Source: Thermodesulfovibrionales bacterium (GTDB taxonomy: Bacteria; Nitrospirota; Thermodesulfovibrionia; Thermodesulfovibrionales; UBA1546). Taken from it: a stretch of 8,146 nt of DNA. A model generated the notes under the pieces. That model searched no databases and was not told the DNA's origin. It saw nothing but the letters and a program-made list of their open reading frames with translations. Made by a program: the position numbers and the translations under genes. The stretch lies in contig CAKKPR010000179.1 of assembly GCA_919901705.1 (NCBI GenBank), positions 1-8,146 of the forward strand. The letters run 5' to 3'. Positions 1-7,010 of the stretch are shown piece by piece. The first letter of the stretch is position 1; each line of letters begins with the position of its first letter.

Positions 1-121
1 AAACATTTCGAGCAGTACGATACCCTTGAACGCCTTCCGTAAACTTCATAGACACCCTGCCCTTGCCCAAATATCTTCATTTAGTGCAAAATATCAGATA
101 CTTTTATGAAGGGGGACTTTT

Positions 122-1042
122 GTGCCGATTAAGGTTGGTGTTATAGGAACAGGCTATCTCGGCCGGCATCATGCAAGAATCTATTCAGAGATCGAGGGGG
201 CAGAGCTTGTCGCCCTTATTGATACTGACCTGGAAAAGGCACAGAAACTTGCAGATGAATATAACTGCAAGGCATATTCTGATTACAGGGATATTATTGA
301 CAAGCTCGATGCAGTCAGTATTGTCACCCCTACTATCTATCATCATAAGATAGCGCTGGACTGTTTGAATGCGGGCAAAGACCTGCTCGTTGAAAAACCG
401 ATAACCACCACTGTTTCTGAAGCTGACGCGCTTATTGATGAGGCTGAGAAAAGGAAACTCATACTCCAGGTCGGGCATCTCGAGAGATATAACCCGGCTG
501 TGGTCGCTGTATCAGGAATGATAAAAGAACCGCGGTTCCTTGAAGCAGAAAGGCTTTCCCCTTTTTTAGGCAGGGGTATTGATGTGGATATAACACTTGA
601 CTTGATGATACATGATATAGACATTATACTTAGTTTTGTGTCATCTCCTGTCAGGGATATAAAGGCCACAGGCGCAAGCGTTCTTACAGATACTGTGGAT
701 GTTGCAAAGGCCTGGCTTGAGTTTGAGAATGGCTGTGCAGCATTGGTAACTGCAAGCCGCCTCTCGCCTGAAAAGCAGAGAAGGCTGAAAATTTACCAGA
801 AAGACTCTTACCTGTCTGTTGATTATCAGACCTCTGAAGTAAGGTCTTATTTCAAAAAGGCAGGAGATATAGCATTTGATGTAATACAGCCGGAAAAGAA
901 AGAGCCCTTAAAAGAAGAACTCATTGATTTTATAAATTGCATAAAGCGAAGAAATAAACCTAAGGTTTCCGGCACAGAAGGAAGGAACGCGCTGAAAATA
1001 GCTCTGGATATAACAGAGAAAATAAAAACAGGTAAAGGTTAA
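122..1042 (+). CDS. gnnA: Gfo/Idh/MocA-family NAD-dependent oxidoreductase, probable GnnA (UDP-GlcNAc 3-dehydrogenase)
   Basis: This 306-residue protein has the standard two-domain Gfo/Idh/MocA layout. An N-terminal Rossmann domain carries GTGYLG at 9-14 and an acidic residue after strand 2 (ALIDTD, 31-36). The family EKP motif is at 91-93, followed by GHLERYNP at 118-125 and a catalytic-region HDID at 164-167. The start is GTG, 6 nt after AAGGGGG (109-115). The aminotransferase gene follows after 27 nt, and lpxB comes next. In Acidithiobacillus ferrooxidans the homologous pair gnnA/gnnB lies between lpxA and lpxB. There GnnA oxidises the 3-OH of UDP-GlcNAc to the 3-keto sugar with NAD+. The oxidoreductase family is certain. 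The substrate is inferred from context. The main alternative is a WbpB/WlbA-type enzyme acting on UDP-GlcNAcA for O-antigen. No lpxA end can be recognised in the 121 nt upstream. Confidence 0.8.
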   Translation: MPIKVGVIGTGYLGRHHARIYSEIEGAELVALIDTDLEKAQKLADEYNCKAYSDYRDIIDKLDAVSIVTPTIYHHKIALDCLNAGKDLLVEKPITTTVSEADALIDEAEKRKLILQVGHLERYNPAVVAVSGMIKEPRFLEAERLSPFLGRGIDVDITLDLMIHDIDIILSFVSSPVRDIKATGASVLTDTVDVAKAWLEFENGCAALVTASRLSPEKQRRLKIYQKDSYLSVDYQTSEVRSYFKKAGDIAFDVIQPEKKEPLKEELIDFINCIKRRNKPKVSGTEGRNALKIALDITEKIKTGKG

Positions 1043-1069
1043 CCTGTCTAAGAAATGGAGAGATAATTA

Positions 1070-2155
1070 ATGATCCCAATGGTTGATTTAAAAAAAGAAT
1101 TTACTGAAATTAAAAAAGAGGTCTTTGAGATGCTGACAGAGATACTGGAGAGTTCGCACTATATACTCGGGCCCAAGGTCTCTGAGCTTGAAAAAAAGAT
1201 CTCGGACTACCACGGCGTCGCTGCTGCAATAGGCGTTGCATCAGGCACAGATGCCCTCCATCTCAGCCTTGATGCCCTGGGCATCGGAGAGGGAGATGAG
1301 GTTATCACAACACCGTTCACGTTCTTTGCAACTGCCGAGGCCGTTATTTACACAGGCGCTACGCCTGTTTTTGTTGATGCAGAGCCGGACACATTAAACA
1401 TAGACGTAAGCCTGATAGAGAAAAAGATAACAAAAAAGACAAAGGCAATTATTCCTGTTCATATATTCGGCCACCCCGCTGACATGGCAGAGATAAATAA
1501 GTTAGCCAGAAAGCATAACCTTAAAGTAATCGAGGACTGCGCACAGGCATTCGGAGCTGCTATCAACAATAAAAGAGTCGGCAGCTTTGGAGACGCGGGA
1601 TGTTTCAGTTTTTATCCCAGCAAAAATCTGGGCGCTTACGGTGATGGCGGGATGATAACGCTTAATGATTCTGTTATAGCCAATACTATTAAAAAGTTAA
1701 GGAACCACGGCTCCGGAGGGGCTTACAAACATGAATCCGTAGGGTTTAACAGCAGGCTCGACGAGATACAGGCGGGAATACTCCTTATTAAACTCAAACG
1801 GATTGATGAATATAACTCAAAGAGAAGGCAGAATGCAGCCCTTTACAATAAATTTCTGTCAGGTAACGTAAAATGCCCTAAGGAGAAAAATGGTTGTTAT
1901 CACGTGTATCATCAATACACAATAATGTCTCCTGAACGAGACAAGCTACAGAATAAATTAAAAGATAACGGCATCTCATCTGTTGTCTATTATCCGATAC
2001 CGCTTCATCTTCAGGAGGCGTTAAGTTTTCTGGAATATAAAGAAGGAGATTTCCCTGTTGCTGAAAAGGCAGCCCGGGAAGTCCTTTCATTGCCGATGTA
2101 CCCGGGGCTTGAGGAAAAAACAATAAAAGAGATCGCAGAAATAATTAATGGTTAA
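1070..2155 (+). CDS. gnnB: DegT/DnrJ/EryC1-family PLP sugar aminotransferase, probable GnnB
   Basis: This is a full-length 361-residue fold-type I aminotransferase of the DegT family. Visible landmarks are SGTDALH at 58-64 (PLP phosphate binding), TTPFTFFATAEA at 80-91, EDCAQA at 155-160 with Asp156 facing the pyridine nitrogen and Gln159, and the PLP-binding Lys185 in FSFYPSKNLGAYGDGG. The later segment LRNHGSGGAYKHESVGFNSR is also typical of the family. The ATG follows GGAGAGA (1057-1063) by 6 nt. In the GnnA/GnnB pathway this enzyme transfers an amino group, from glutamate in A. ferrooxidans, to the 3-keto sugar, giving UDP-2-acetamido-3-amino-glucose for LpxA. The close pairing with the preceding oxidoreductase and with lpxB favours this role over an O-antigen 3-amino sugar (WbpE/WlbC type), but residues alone do not settle the substrate. 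Confidence 0.82.
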   Translation: MIPMVDLKKEFTEIKKEVFEMLTEILESSHYILGPKVSELEKKISDYHGVAAAIGVASGTDALHLSLDALGIGEGDEVITTPFTFFATAEAVIYTGATPVFVDAEPDTLNIDVSLIEKKITKKTKAIIPVHIFGHPADMAEINKLARKHNLKVIEDCAQAFGAAINNKRVGSFGDAGCFSFYPSKNLGAYGDGGMITLNDSVIANTIKKLRNHGSGGAYKHESVGFNSRLDEIQAGILLIKLKRIDEYNSKRRQNAALYNKFLSGNVKCPKEKNGCYHVYHQYTIMSPERDKLQNKLKDNGISSVVYYPIPLHLQEALSFLEYKEGDFPVAEKAAREVLSLPMYPGLEEKTIKEIAEIING

Positions 2156-2167
2156 TAAGACAGGACT

Positions 2168-3304
2168 ATGAAAACTGTCATGATAGTCACAGGTGAAAGC
2201 TCAGGCGAATTATACGGCTCATTATTGGCGAAGGCCCTGAAAACCAGATGCCCCGCCCTGCATATAATCGGTATTGGCGGTGAGAGGATGAAAGAGGCAG
2301 GGGTTGAACTCATATCCGGCATAGCCAGCTCATTCGGCATCTCAGAGGTAGTCTCATCTTACAAGGCACTGAAAGAAACCTTCAAAAAGGCCGTCAGTGC
2401 AATGGTAAAATTCTCTCCTAAGGTAATAGTCCTCATAGATTATCCTGACTTCAATATCCGTCTGGCAAAGATTGCAAAGGAAAAGGGAATAAAAATCTTC
2501 TACTATGTCAGCCCTCAGGTCTGGGCCTGGCGCAAAGGAAGGGTAAAGACAATTGCAGAGGTATCCGACAGGATTGCAGTTATCCTGCCGTTTGAAGAGG
2601 CTATATACAGGGATACAGGCGCTCAGTGCGAATTTGTGGGACATCCTGTTATGGAAGAGATAGAATCCATGGAACAGGATAAGGCTGCACTGAAAATGTC
2701 GCTCGGGTTAACAGCTGAGAGACCGGTGCTTGCCCTGCTTCCCGGCAGCAGGCCGCATGAACTCAAGAGCCTCCTGCCCATCATGCTGGATGTGGTGAAA
2801 ACCTTCGCCTCAGAGCTTTCAGGTTACAACTGTCAGTTCATAATGCCTGTTGCCCCTAATATTGATATGGGAAAATATAAAGACTATATTGAGCAGTTAA
2901 AAAATAAAGGCGTAATCATCAAAAAAGAAAATGCGGTAAATGTGCTTGCAGCATCTGATATGGCTGTAATTGCCTCTGGCACGGCAGCCTTGCAGGCAGC
3001 ATTCCTTGAAACACCGATGGTTGTGATATATAAGGTTTCGCCTCTCTCATTTTTTATTGCTAAACTAGTGGTGAATGTACGATATATTTCGCTTATAAAT
3101 CTGATAACGGACAGGGAAGTCGTAAAAGAGCTTCTTCAGTCCGGGGCCAATGCAAAAAACATCATATCAGAATTAAAGAAGATCCTGCGGGATAAAGATT
3201 ACAGAGACCGGATGACAGGACAGTTCAGGGCAGTAAAGGATATATTTGCAGGCAAAAGGCCTTCAGCGAGAGTAGCAGAAATAATATGTGAGATGGCAGC
3301 ATGA
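2168..3304 (+). CDS. lpxB: Lipid-A-disaccharide synthase LpxB (GT19)
   Basis: LpxB joins 2,3-diacyl-GlcN-1-P (lipid X) to UDP-2,3-diacyl-GlcN, releasing UDP and forming the beta-1',6 disaccharide of lipid A at the cytoplasmic face of the inner membrane. The 378 residues match the usual length of about 380. Family landmarks are TGESSGELYG at 8-17, the conserved DYPDFN at 91-96, YYVSPQVWAWRKGRV at 112-126, FVGHP at 156-160, LLPGSRPHEL at 190-199, and a nucleotide-sugar-binding C-terminal segment with SGTAALQAAF. The start is fixed by the N-terminal strand MKTVMIVTGESSG. Its Shine-Dalgarno is poor: AGGA sits only 2 nt from the ATG. The gap to the preceding stop is 12 nt, so translational coupling to gnnB is likely. 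Its own stop overlaps the next start as ATGA. If GnnAB act as proposed, its substrates would carry an amide at position 3. Confidence 0.96.
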   Translation: MKTVMIVTGESSGELYGSLLAKALKTRCPALHIIGIGGERMKEAGVELISGIASSFGISEVVSSYKALKETFKKAVSAMVKFSPKVIVLIDYPDFNIRLAKIAKEKGIKIFYYVSPQVWAWRKGRVKTIAEVSDRIAVILPFEEAIYRDTGAQCEFVGHPVMEEIESMEQDKAALKMSLGLTAERPVLALLPGSRPHELKSLLPIMLDVVKTFASELSGYNCQFIMPVAPNIDMGKYKDYIEQLKNKGVIIKKENAVNVLAASDMAVIASGTAALQAAFLETPMVVIYKVSPLSFFIAKLVVNVRYISLINLITDREVVKELLQSGANAKNIISELKKILRDKDYRDRMTGQFRAVKDIFAGKRPSARVAEIICEMAA

Positions 3305-5031
3305 ATTTCCTTAAAAAAATACTGAACCTTTCAAGGCCCTACTGGGGAAGGATAGCCCTTGCAGGCGGCTGCAGTCTCATTGTCTCCGGGCTTAATGGTT
3401 CTCTGGCCTGGCTCGCCAAACCGGCAGTGGATAAGGTATTTGTGGAGAAGAACAGCGAAGCCCTGCTGCTGATTTCATCTGCAATACTTGTAGTTTATCT
3501 TTCCAGAGGTGTATTTTCTTTTATTCAGTCCTATCTGATGAGGTCTGCGGGCGCCAAGATTGTAAGGGATATCAGAAACGATCTTTATCACCATACAACC
3601 GGCCTGCCGATGAATTTCTTCGGAAAAGACTCCACAGGGGCCATGATATCAAGGATAATAAATGATGCAGGCGCTTTTCAGGGGCTGCTTGCCTTCACGA
3701 TAAAAGACCTGTTTGTGGAAAGCTGCACCATATTCGTGCTTATCGGGATTGCCATGTATATGAGATGGGACCTGACATTAATAGCAATTATTATTCTGCC
3801 GTTAGCCCTGTACGCCGTAGCAAGGCTCGGCAAAAGGCTTAAAAACGTAAGCATGAGGGCGCAGGAAAAAATATCTCAGATAACCGAAATACTTGCTGAA
3901 AGCTTCTCGGGCATCAAGATTATTAAATCATTCTGCCGCGAAAAAGACGAGGTATCACGCTTCAGGGACAAAAATCAGGACTTTTACAGAGAGCTGATGA
4001 GGTCTACGAGGATAATCGAGGCCACATCTATCATGATGGAATTCGTCGGCGGGATCGGGATTGCATTCGTGTTCCTGTATGGAGGAAAACTTGTCATAAA
4101 GTCAGCAATTACTCCCGGAGAGTTCTTTTCCTTTCTTACGGCAATATTCATGATCTATACCCCTGCAAAAAGGCTTGTAGGGGTCAATAATTCCCTTCAG
4201 CAGGCAAAGGCGCCATTGGAGAGGATAGATAAACTGCTTGCCGAGGGAAAAGAGGCTGAAGGCAGGACAGAGATAAAAGGGATAAACGAGGACATAGCCT
4301 TTAATAATGTCTCTTTCAGATATGAAAGCACAAAAGAAGATGCACTGGAAAACATTAATTTCAGGGCCAAAAAAGGAGAAATCATCGCTCTCGTAGGCAA
4401 AAGCGGAGCAGGGAAAACAACATTTGTTGATCTTATATCAAGGTTTTACAATCCGTCTCAGGGCACAATCTCTATAGACGGGACTGACATTACGAGTGTT
4501 ACTCTCCAGTCCCTCAGGTCTCTGATAGGCATTGTAAGTCAGGATATAATACTGTTCAACGATACGGTCCGCTCCAATATAGCTTATGGCAAGACAGGGG
4601 CAACTGAAGAAGAGATAATAAGCGCAGCAAGGGCGGCATTTGCGCATGACTTTATACTTGAGCTTCCACAGGGTTATAACACCTTTACAGGCGAAAGGGG
4701 GATAAGGCTTTCCGGCGGACAGAAACAGAGGCTCTCCATAGCAAGGGCCATACTTAAAAACCCGCCGATACTTATACTCGATGAGGCAACTTCATCACTT
4801 GATTCAGCCTCTGAAATGATGGTACAGAAAGCCCTCGAAACACTCATGGAGGGAAGAACAACTTTCGTCATTGCCCACAGGCTTTCAACTGTAAGAAGGG
4901 CAGACAGGATAATAGTGTTGGATAAGGGCAGGATTGTTGAAGCAGGGACACACAACGAACTTCTTGCATCAAACGGCCTCTACAAAAAACTCCATGACCT
5001 TCAGTTCGATGATTCCAAGACTGATTTATAG
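3301..5031 (+). CDS. msbA: Lipid A export ABC transporter MsbA-type (fused permease/ATPase)
   Basis: This 576-residue half-transporter acts as a homodimer that flips core-lipid A to the periplasmic leaflet of the inner membrane. Residues 1 to about 310 form the membrane domain, with hydrophobic segments near 17-40, 55-72, 130-155, 158-176, 247-262 and 276-287. The nucleotide-binding domain carries Walker A GKSGAGKT at 366-373, Q-loop Gln414, signature LSGGQ at 470-474, Walker B LILDE at 491-495 and H-loop His526. The start overlaps the lpxB stop in ATGA. Length and architecture match E. coli MsbA (582 residues). ABC half-transporters look alike, so the specific role in lipid A export rests on the position between lpxB and waaA. 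No anomaly is seen apart from the overlapping waaA start at the 3' end. Confidence 0.9.
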   Translation: MNFLKKILNLSRPYWGRIALAGGCSLIVSGLNGSLAWLAKPAVDKVFVEKNSEALLLISSAILVVYLSRGVFSFIQSYLMRSAGAKIVRDIRNDLYHHTTGLPMNFFGKDSTGAMISRIINDAGAFQGLLAFTIKDLFVESCTIFVLIGIAMYMRWDLTLIAIIILPLALYAVARLGKRLKNVSMRAQEKISQITEILAESFSGIKIIKSFCREKDEVSRFRDKNQDFYRELMRSTRIIEATSIMMEFVGGIGIAFVFLYGGKLVIKSAITPGEFFSFLTAIFMIYTPAKRLVGVNNSLQQAKAPLERIDKLLAEGKEAEGRTEIKGINEDIAFNNVSFRYESTKEDALENINFRAKKGEIIALVGKSGAGKTTFVDLISRFYNPSQGTISIDGTDITSVTLQSLRSLIGIVSQDIILFNDTVRSNIAYGKTGATEEEIISAARAAFAHDFILELPQGYNTFTGERGIRLSGGQKQRLSIARAILKNPPILILDEATSSLDSASEMMVQKALETLMEGRTTFVIAHRLSTVRRADRIIVLDKGRIVEAGTHNELLASNGLYKKLHDLQFDDSKTDL

Positions 5032-6328
5032 CGCCCTGTATCTTATTGCCCTGCTCTTCCTTCTGCCGTTTGAATACAGGAAAAGGCCCAAAGAATTCAG
5101 GCGCAGATGGCTGAGAGAGAAGTTTGGCAACTTTGAAAAAGAAGAAAAAACGCCACCTCCCCAATCCCCTCCTTGCCAAGGAGGGTCGCCTCAGGCGACT
5201 CGCCGAGGAGAGGAGAAAGGGGTGGTCTGGATTCACGCCGTCTCAGTCGGTGAAGTCATGGCAGCAATCCCTTTACTGAAAAGGCTCAAGGAAAGATTTC
5301 CCTCTGCAAATCTCATTGTTTCTACAATCACAGACACAGGCCAGAAGATTGCGTTCGAAAAGACCCCTGACAACACAAAGGTTATATATCTCCCTTTTGA
5401 TCTCGGCTTTATACTGAAGAGGGCCCTGAAAAATTTGCAGCCCTCTCTTTTTATTGCAATGGAAACAGAACTTTGGCCTAATTTATTCAAGGCGATTAAA
5501 AAACAGGGGATACCCGTACTGATAATGAATGGCAGGATATCGGATGATTCATTCAAGGGATATAAGAAGATAAAATTTTTCATGAAGGATGTTATTGGAT
5601 GTGTGGACCTTTTCGGAATGCAGGATTCCGTATATGCCCAAAGGATAAAGGCTCTCGGCGCGCCTGAAGATAAGATAAAGGTTCTCGGCAACTTTAAATT
5701 TGACACAAAACCTTCAGAAAATATTCCTGAATGGACCAAATTATTAGCCCGGCCTGTTATTGTGGCCGGCAGCACCCACAGGGGAGAAGAGGATTTAATC
5801 ATTGCTGCTTTTGCAAAGCTTAAAACTGAATTCCCCAAATTAAACTTAGTCATCGCACCAAGGCACCCGGAAAGGTTCAAGGAAGTTGAAGAATTGGTAA
5901 AGTCAAAGGGACTCAAATACATAAAAAGGTCCGAACTCAAAGCAGAGAGCAGAGCGCAGAGCGCAGAGGGGCGGATAATCATTCTCGATGCAATGGGAGA
6001 GCTTTCATCTACTTACGGCGCATGTGACATCGCAATCATGGGCGGCAGTTTTATAACACATGGCGGGCAGAACCTGCTGGAACCTGCGTACTGGGCCAAG
6101 CCTGTAATATGCGGGCCGCATATGGAGAATTTTCCGTTTGTAAAAGAATTCTATGAAAAAGGCGCTGCAATAGAAGTTGATGAATCAGGCCTTTTCAATA
6201 AATTAAAAGAACTCCTGCAATCTCCGGAAAAAAGAGATGCCACCGGCAATAAGGCTAAAGAATTATATAATGAAAAAGCAGGGGCAGTAGAGAGGGCGAT
6301 TAAAGAGATAGAGAAGTTTCTGAATTAA
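5009..6328 (+). CDS. waaA: 3-deoxy-D-manno-octulosonic acid (Kdo) transferase WaaA/KdtA
   Basis: WaaA transfers Kdo from CMP-Kdo to the lipid A precursor (GT30). It is anchored at the inner membrane by the hydrophobic N-terminus, here residues 2-22. I chose ATG 5009 (MIPRLIYSALYL) because it gives the usual WaaA beginning. In-frame ATG 4994 is possible, and neither has a clear Shine-Dalgarno, so translation is probably coupled to msbA, which it overlaps by 23 nt. Conserved pieces are HAVSVGE at 76-82, with Glu82 matching the catalytic base, METELWPN at 151-158, GSTHRGEE at 254-261, APRHPERF at 283-290, DAMGEL at 327-332 and HGGQNLLEPA at 351-360. At 439 residues it is a little longer than E. 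coli WaaA (425). The excess sits at residues about 49-70 and 312-320, both encoded by repetitive DNA (see the repeat entries). One cannot tell by eye whether it adds one or several Kdo. Confidence 0.94.
   Translation: MIPRLIYSALYLIALLFLLPFEYRKRPKEFRRRWLREKFGNFEKEEKTPPPQSPPCQGGSPQATRRGEEKGVVWIHAVSVGEVMAAIPLLKRLKERFPSANLIVSTITDTGQKIAFEKTPDNTKVIYLPFDLGFILKRALKNLQPSLFIAMETELWPNLFKAIKKQGIPVLIMNGRISDDSFKGYKKIKFFMKDVIGCVDLFGMQDSVYAQRIKALGAPEDKIKVLGNFKFDTKPSENIPEWTKLLARPVIVAGSTHRGEEDLIIAAFAKLKTEFPKLNLVIAPRHPERFKEVEELVKSKGLKYIKRSELKAESRAQSAEGRIIILDAMGELSSTYGACDIAIMGGSFITHGGQNLLEPAYWAKPVICGPHMENFPFVKEFYEKGAAIEVDESGLFNKLKELLQSPEKRDATGNKAKELYNEKAGAVERAIKEIEKFLN
5153..5225. repeat. GC-rich palindromic repeat inserted in frame within waaA
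   Basis: A 73-nt imperfect inverted repeat lies inside the waaA reading frame. Its ends are CCACC (5153-5157) and GGTGG (5221-5225). Inside lie a perfect 9-bp stem CCCTCCTTG/CAAGGAGGG (5167-5175 and 5177-5185) around a single C, and a perfect 6-bp stem TCGCCT/AGGCGA (5186-5191 and 5193-5198). A degenerate CTCGCCGAGGAG-type arm follows. It encodes a Pro/Gln/Gly/Arg-rich stretch (residues about 49-71) between the membrane-anchor region and the catalytic HAVSVGE, where E. coli WaaA has only a short linker. The base composition differs sharply from the A/G-rich flanks. Similar CTCCTTGCCAAGGAG palindromes are, from memory, common dispersed intergenic repeats in several lineages. An in-frame insertion of such an element is my inference. 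Confidence 0.75.
5941..5968. repeat. Four tandem 7-bp units within waaA
   Basis: Four consecutive heptamers are present: AGCAGAG, AGCAGAG, CGCAGAG, CGCAGAG. They encode residues 312-320 (AESRAQSAE), a loop between KRSEL and IIILDAMGEL where WaaA proteins vary. The unit length of 7 is not a multiple of 3, so gain or loss of one unit would shift the reading frame. The present four-unit state keeps the gene open. Confidence 0.85.
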
Positions 6329-6383
6329 ATAATCCTCATCCGCAAGAATTAAGTATGGTGTCCCAGGAATTCAGCGTTGGCAT

Positions 6384-6647
6384 CTATTCATAGTGCGTCC
6401 ACATGCGTATTACTTTAACTGTTTTTATTTCATCAAGAATCTCATAGACAAGCCGATGCTGTATATTTATGCGCCTGGAATATGCGCCTCCCAAATCACC
6501 GACCAGTTTCTTGAAAGGCGGAGGGTCCTGATAAGGATTTTTTTCTAATATCTTGATTAACTGCTCTGCTTTAGGGCGCAAGCCTGAAGCGGAAATCTTT
6601 TTTGCGTCTTTTTGGGCTTGTTTGGTGTATACAATCTTCCATATCAC
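6384..6647 (-). CDS. yoeB: YoeB/Txe-family mRNA interferase toxin
   Basis: This is an 87-residue RelE-superfamily toxin of the YoeB/Txe type, a ribosome-dependent endoribonuclease held inactive by its YefM antitoxin. The start is GTG 6647-6645 (MIWKIVYTKQAQKD), which shares GTGA with the antitoxin stop. AAGGA lies 9 nt upstream. An ATG at 6668 in the same frame would add seven residues but fits the family less well. The conserved C-terminal half is clear: LVGDL at 48-52, YSRRI at 56-60, HRLVY at 64-68 and the terminal THYE. Numbering lines up without gaps with E. coli YoeB, so Arg65 is kept and His85-Tyr86 match the terminal His83-Tyr84. At the place of catalytic Glu46, however, the protein has Lys46 (PPFKKL). 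It converges on waaA with 55 nt between the stops. Confidence 0.92.
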   Translation of the reverse strand: MIWKIVYTKQAQKDAKKISASGLRPKAEQLIKILEKNPYQDPPPFKKLVGDLGGAYSRRINIQHRLVYEILDEIKTVKVIRMWTHYE

Positions 6648-6886
6648 CAGCGAGGTTCCTTTGAACATTTTTTGACCGGTGTTTTTAAACCCTTGCGTAT
6701 TGATTCGCCCATGCCCGGAATCGAAAGCAAATAAAGCGTTTCCTGAATAGCGCTCCAATCGCTTTCAGAAACCATCACGGCAGCATTACGTTTCCCGGAA
6801 ATATGTATCGCCTCGTGTGATTCTCCTACCTCGTCTATCAAGCGGTACAATTTTTTCCTTGCCTCGGTTGCTGTTATAGTTGCCAT
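6644..6886 (-). CDS. yefM: YefM/Phd-family antitoxin
   Basis: This 80-residue antitoxin has the N-terminal Phd/YefM DNA-binding and dimer domain (MATITATEARKKLYRLIDEV, then ISGKRNAAVMVSESDW at 29-44) and a C-terminal toxin-wrapping tail starting around AIQETLYLLSIPGM (46-59). The ATG follows a consensus AAGGAGG (6900-6894 on the minus strand) by 7 nt, much stronger than the toxin's signal, as expected when antitoxin must exceed toxin. Its stop overlaps the toxin GTG. Family members of this subgroup, as I recall them, end in an acidic tail of the EECSEELxW kind. Here the tail reads VKKCSKEPRW, strikingly basic. It probably represses its own promoter together with the toxin through the palindrome just upstream. 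Confidence 0.92.
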   Translation of the reverse strand: MATITATEARKKLYRLIDEVGESHEAIHISGKRNAAVMVSESDWSAIQETLYLLSIPGMGESIRKGLKTPVKKCSKEPRW

Positions 6887-6903
6887 AATTTAACCTCCTT
6901 TAA

Positions 6904-6944
6904 GCGTACGATATAGTGTACGCCATGCGGGATAGTTGAGTCAA
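6904..6944 (-). promoter_or_regulatory. Promoter and palindromic operator of the yefM-yoeB operon
   Basis: Read on the minus strand, TTGACT (6944-6939) is followed after 18 nt by TACACT (6920-6915), a plausible sigma70 promoter pair. An inverted repeat GCGTAC-N8-GTACGC (6904-6909 and 6918-6923) covers the -10 box and lies 3 nt upstream of the Shine-Dalgarno. YefM-YoeB complexes are known to bind palindromes with a GTAC core and to repress their own transcription, so this is the likely operator. The promoter boxes are judged by eye. Confidence 0.72.
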
Positions 6945-6972
6945 TATTTATTTGGCTAATCCTTCTAGGAGA

Positions 6973-7001
6973 TTGACCAGATTAAACCTTTCTGCTATAT
7001 T
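6973..7001 (+). promoter_or_regulatory. Sigma70-like promoter reading toward the nuclease gene
   Basis: TTGACC (6973-6978), a 17-nt spacer and TATATT (6996-7001) form a near-consensus promoter on the plus strand. The expected start near 7008 would give a leader of about 85 nt before the nuclease ATG. The promoter lies outside the proposed left end of the gene cassette at 7023. It may therefore play the part that the Pc promoter plays in integrons, or belong to resident DNA. Confidence 0.6.
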
Positions 7002-7010
7002 TCTGTAACT

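Noticed and set aside
75..111. Inverted repeat CTTCAT/ATGAAG upstream of gnnA
   Set aside because: Six bases separated by 25 nt is expected by chance, and no riboswitch or operator pattern is evident.
1..121. Possible end of an upstream gene, a short reverse frame beginning at position 80, and a weak promoter (TTGCCC at 63-68 with CAAAAT at 87-92)
   Set aside because: The plus frame ending at 42 gives only 13 residues and does not resemble an LpxA terminus. The reverse frame lacks a ribosome binding site. The promoter match is poor.
5233..5982. Long minus-strand reading frame of 249 codons opposite waaA
   Set aside because: It is the antisense shadow of a well-conserved gene, has no plausible family motifs and no suitable start context.
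6329..6383. Terminator between waaA and the toxin gene
   Set aside because: No stable stem followed by a T-run is visible on either strand in these 55 nt.
6360..6400. GCGTTGGCA near 6374 as an attC R' core bounding the toxin-antitoxin pair
   Set aside because: The GTTRRRY consensus is not met and no matching RYYYAAC box or L boxes lie upstream.
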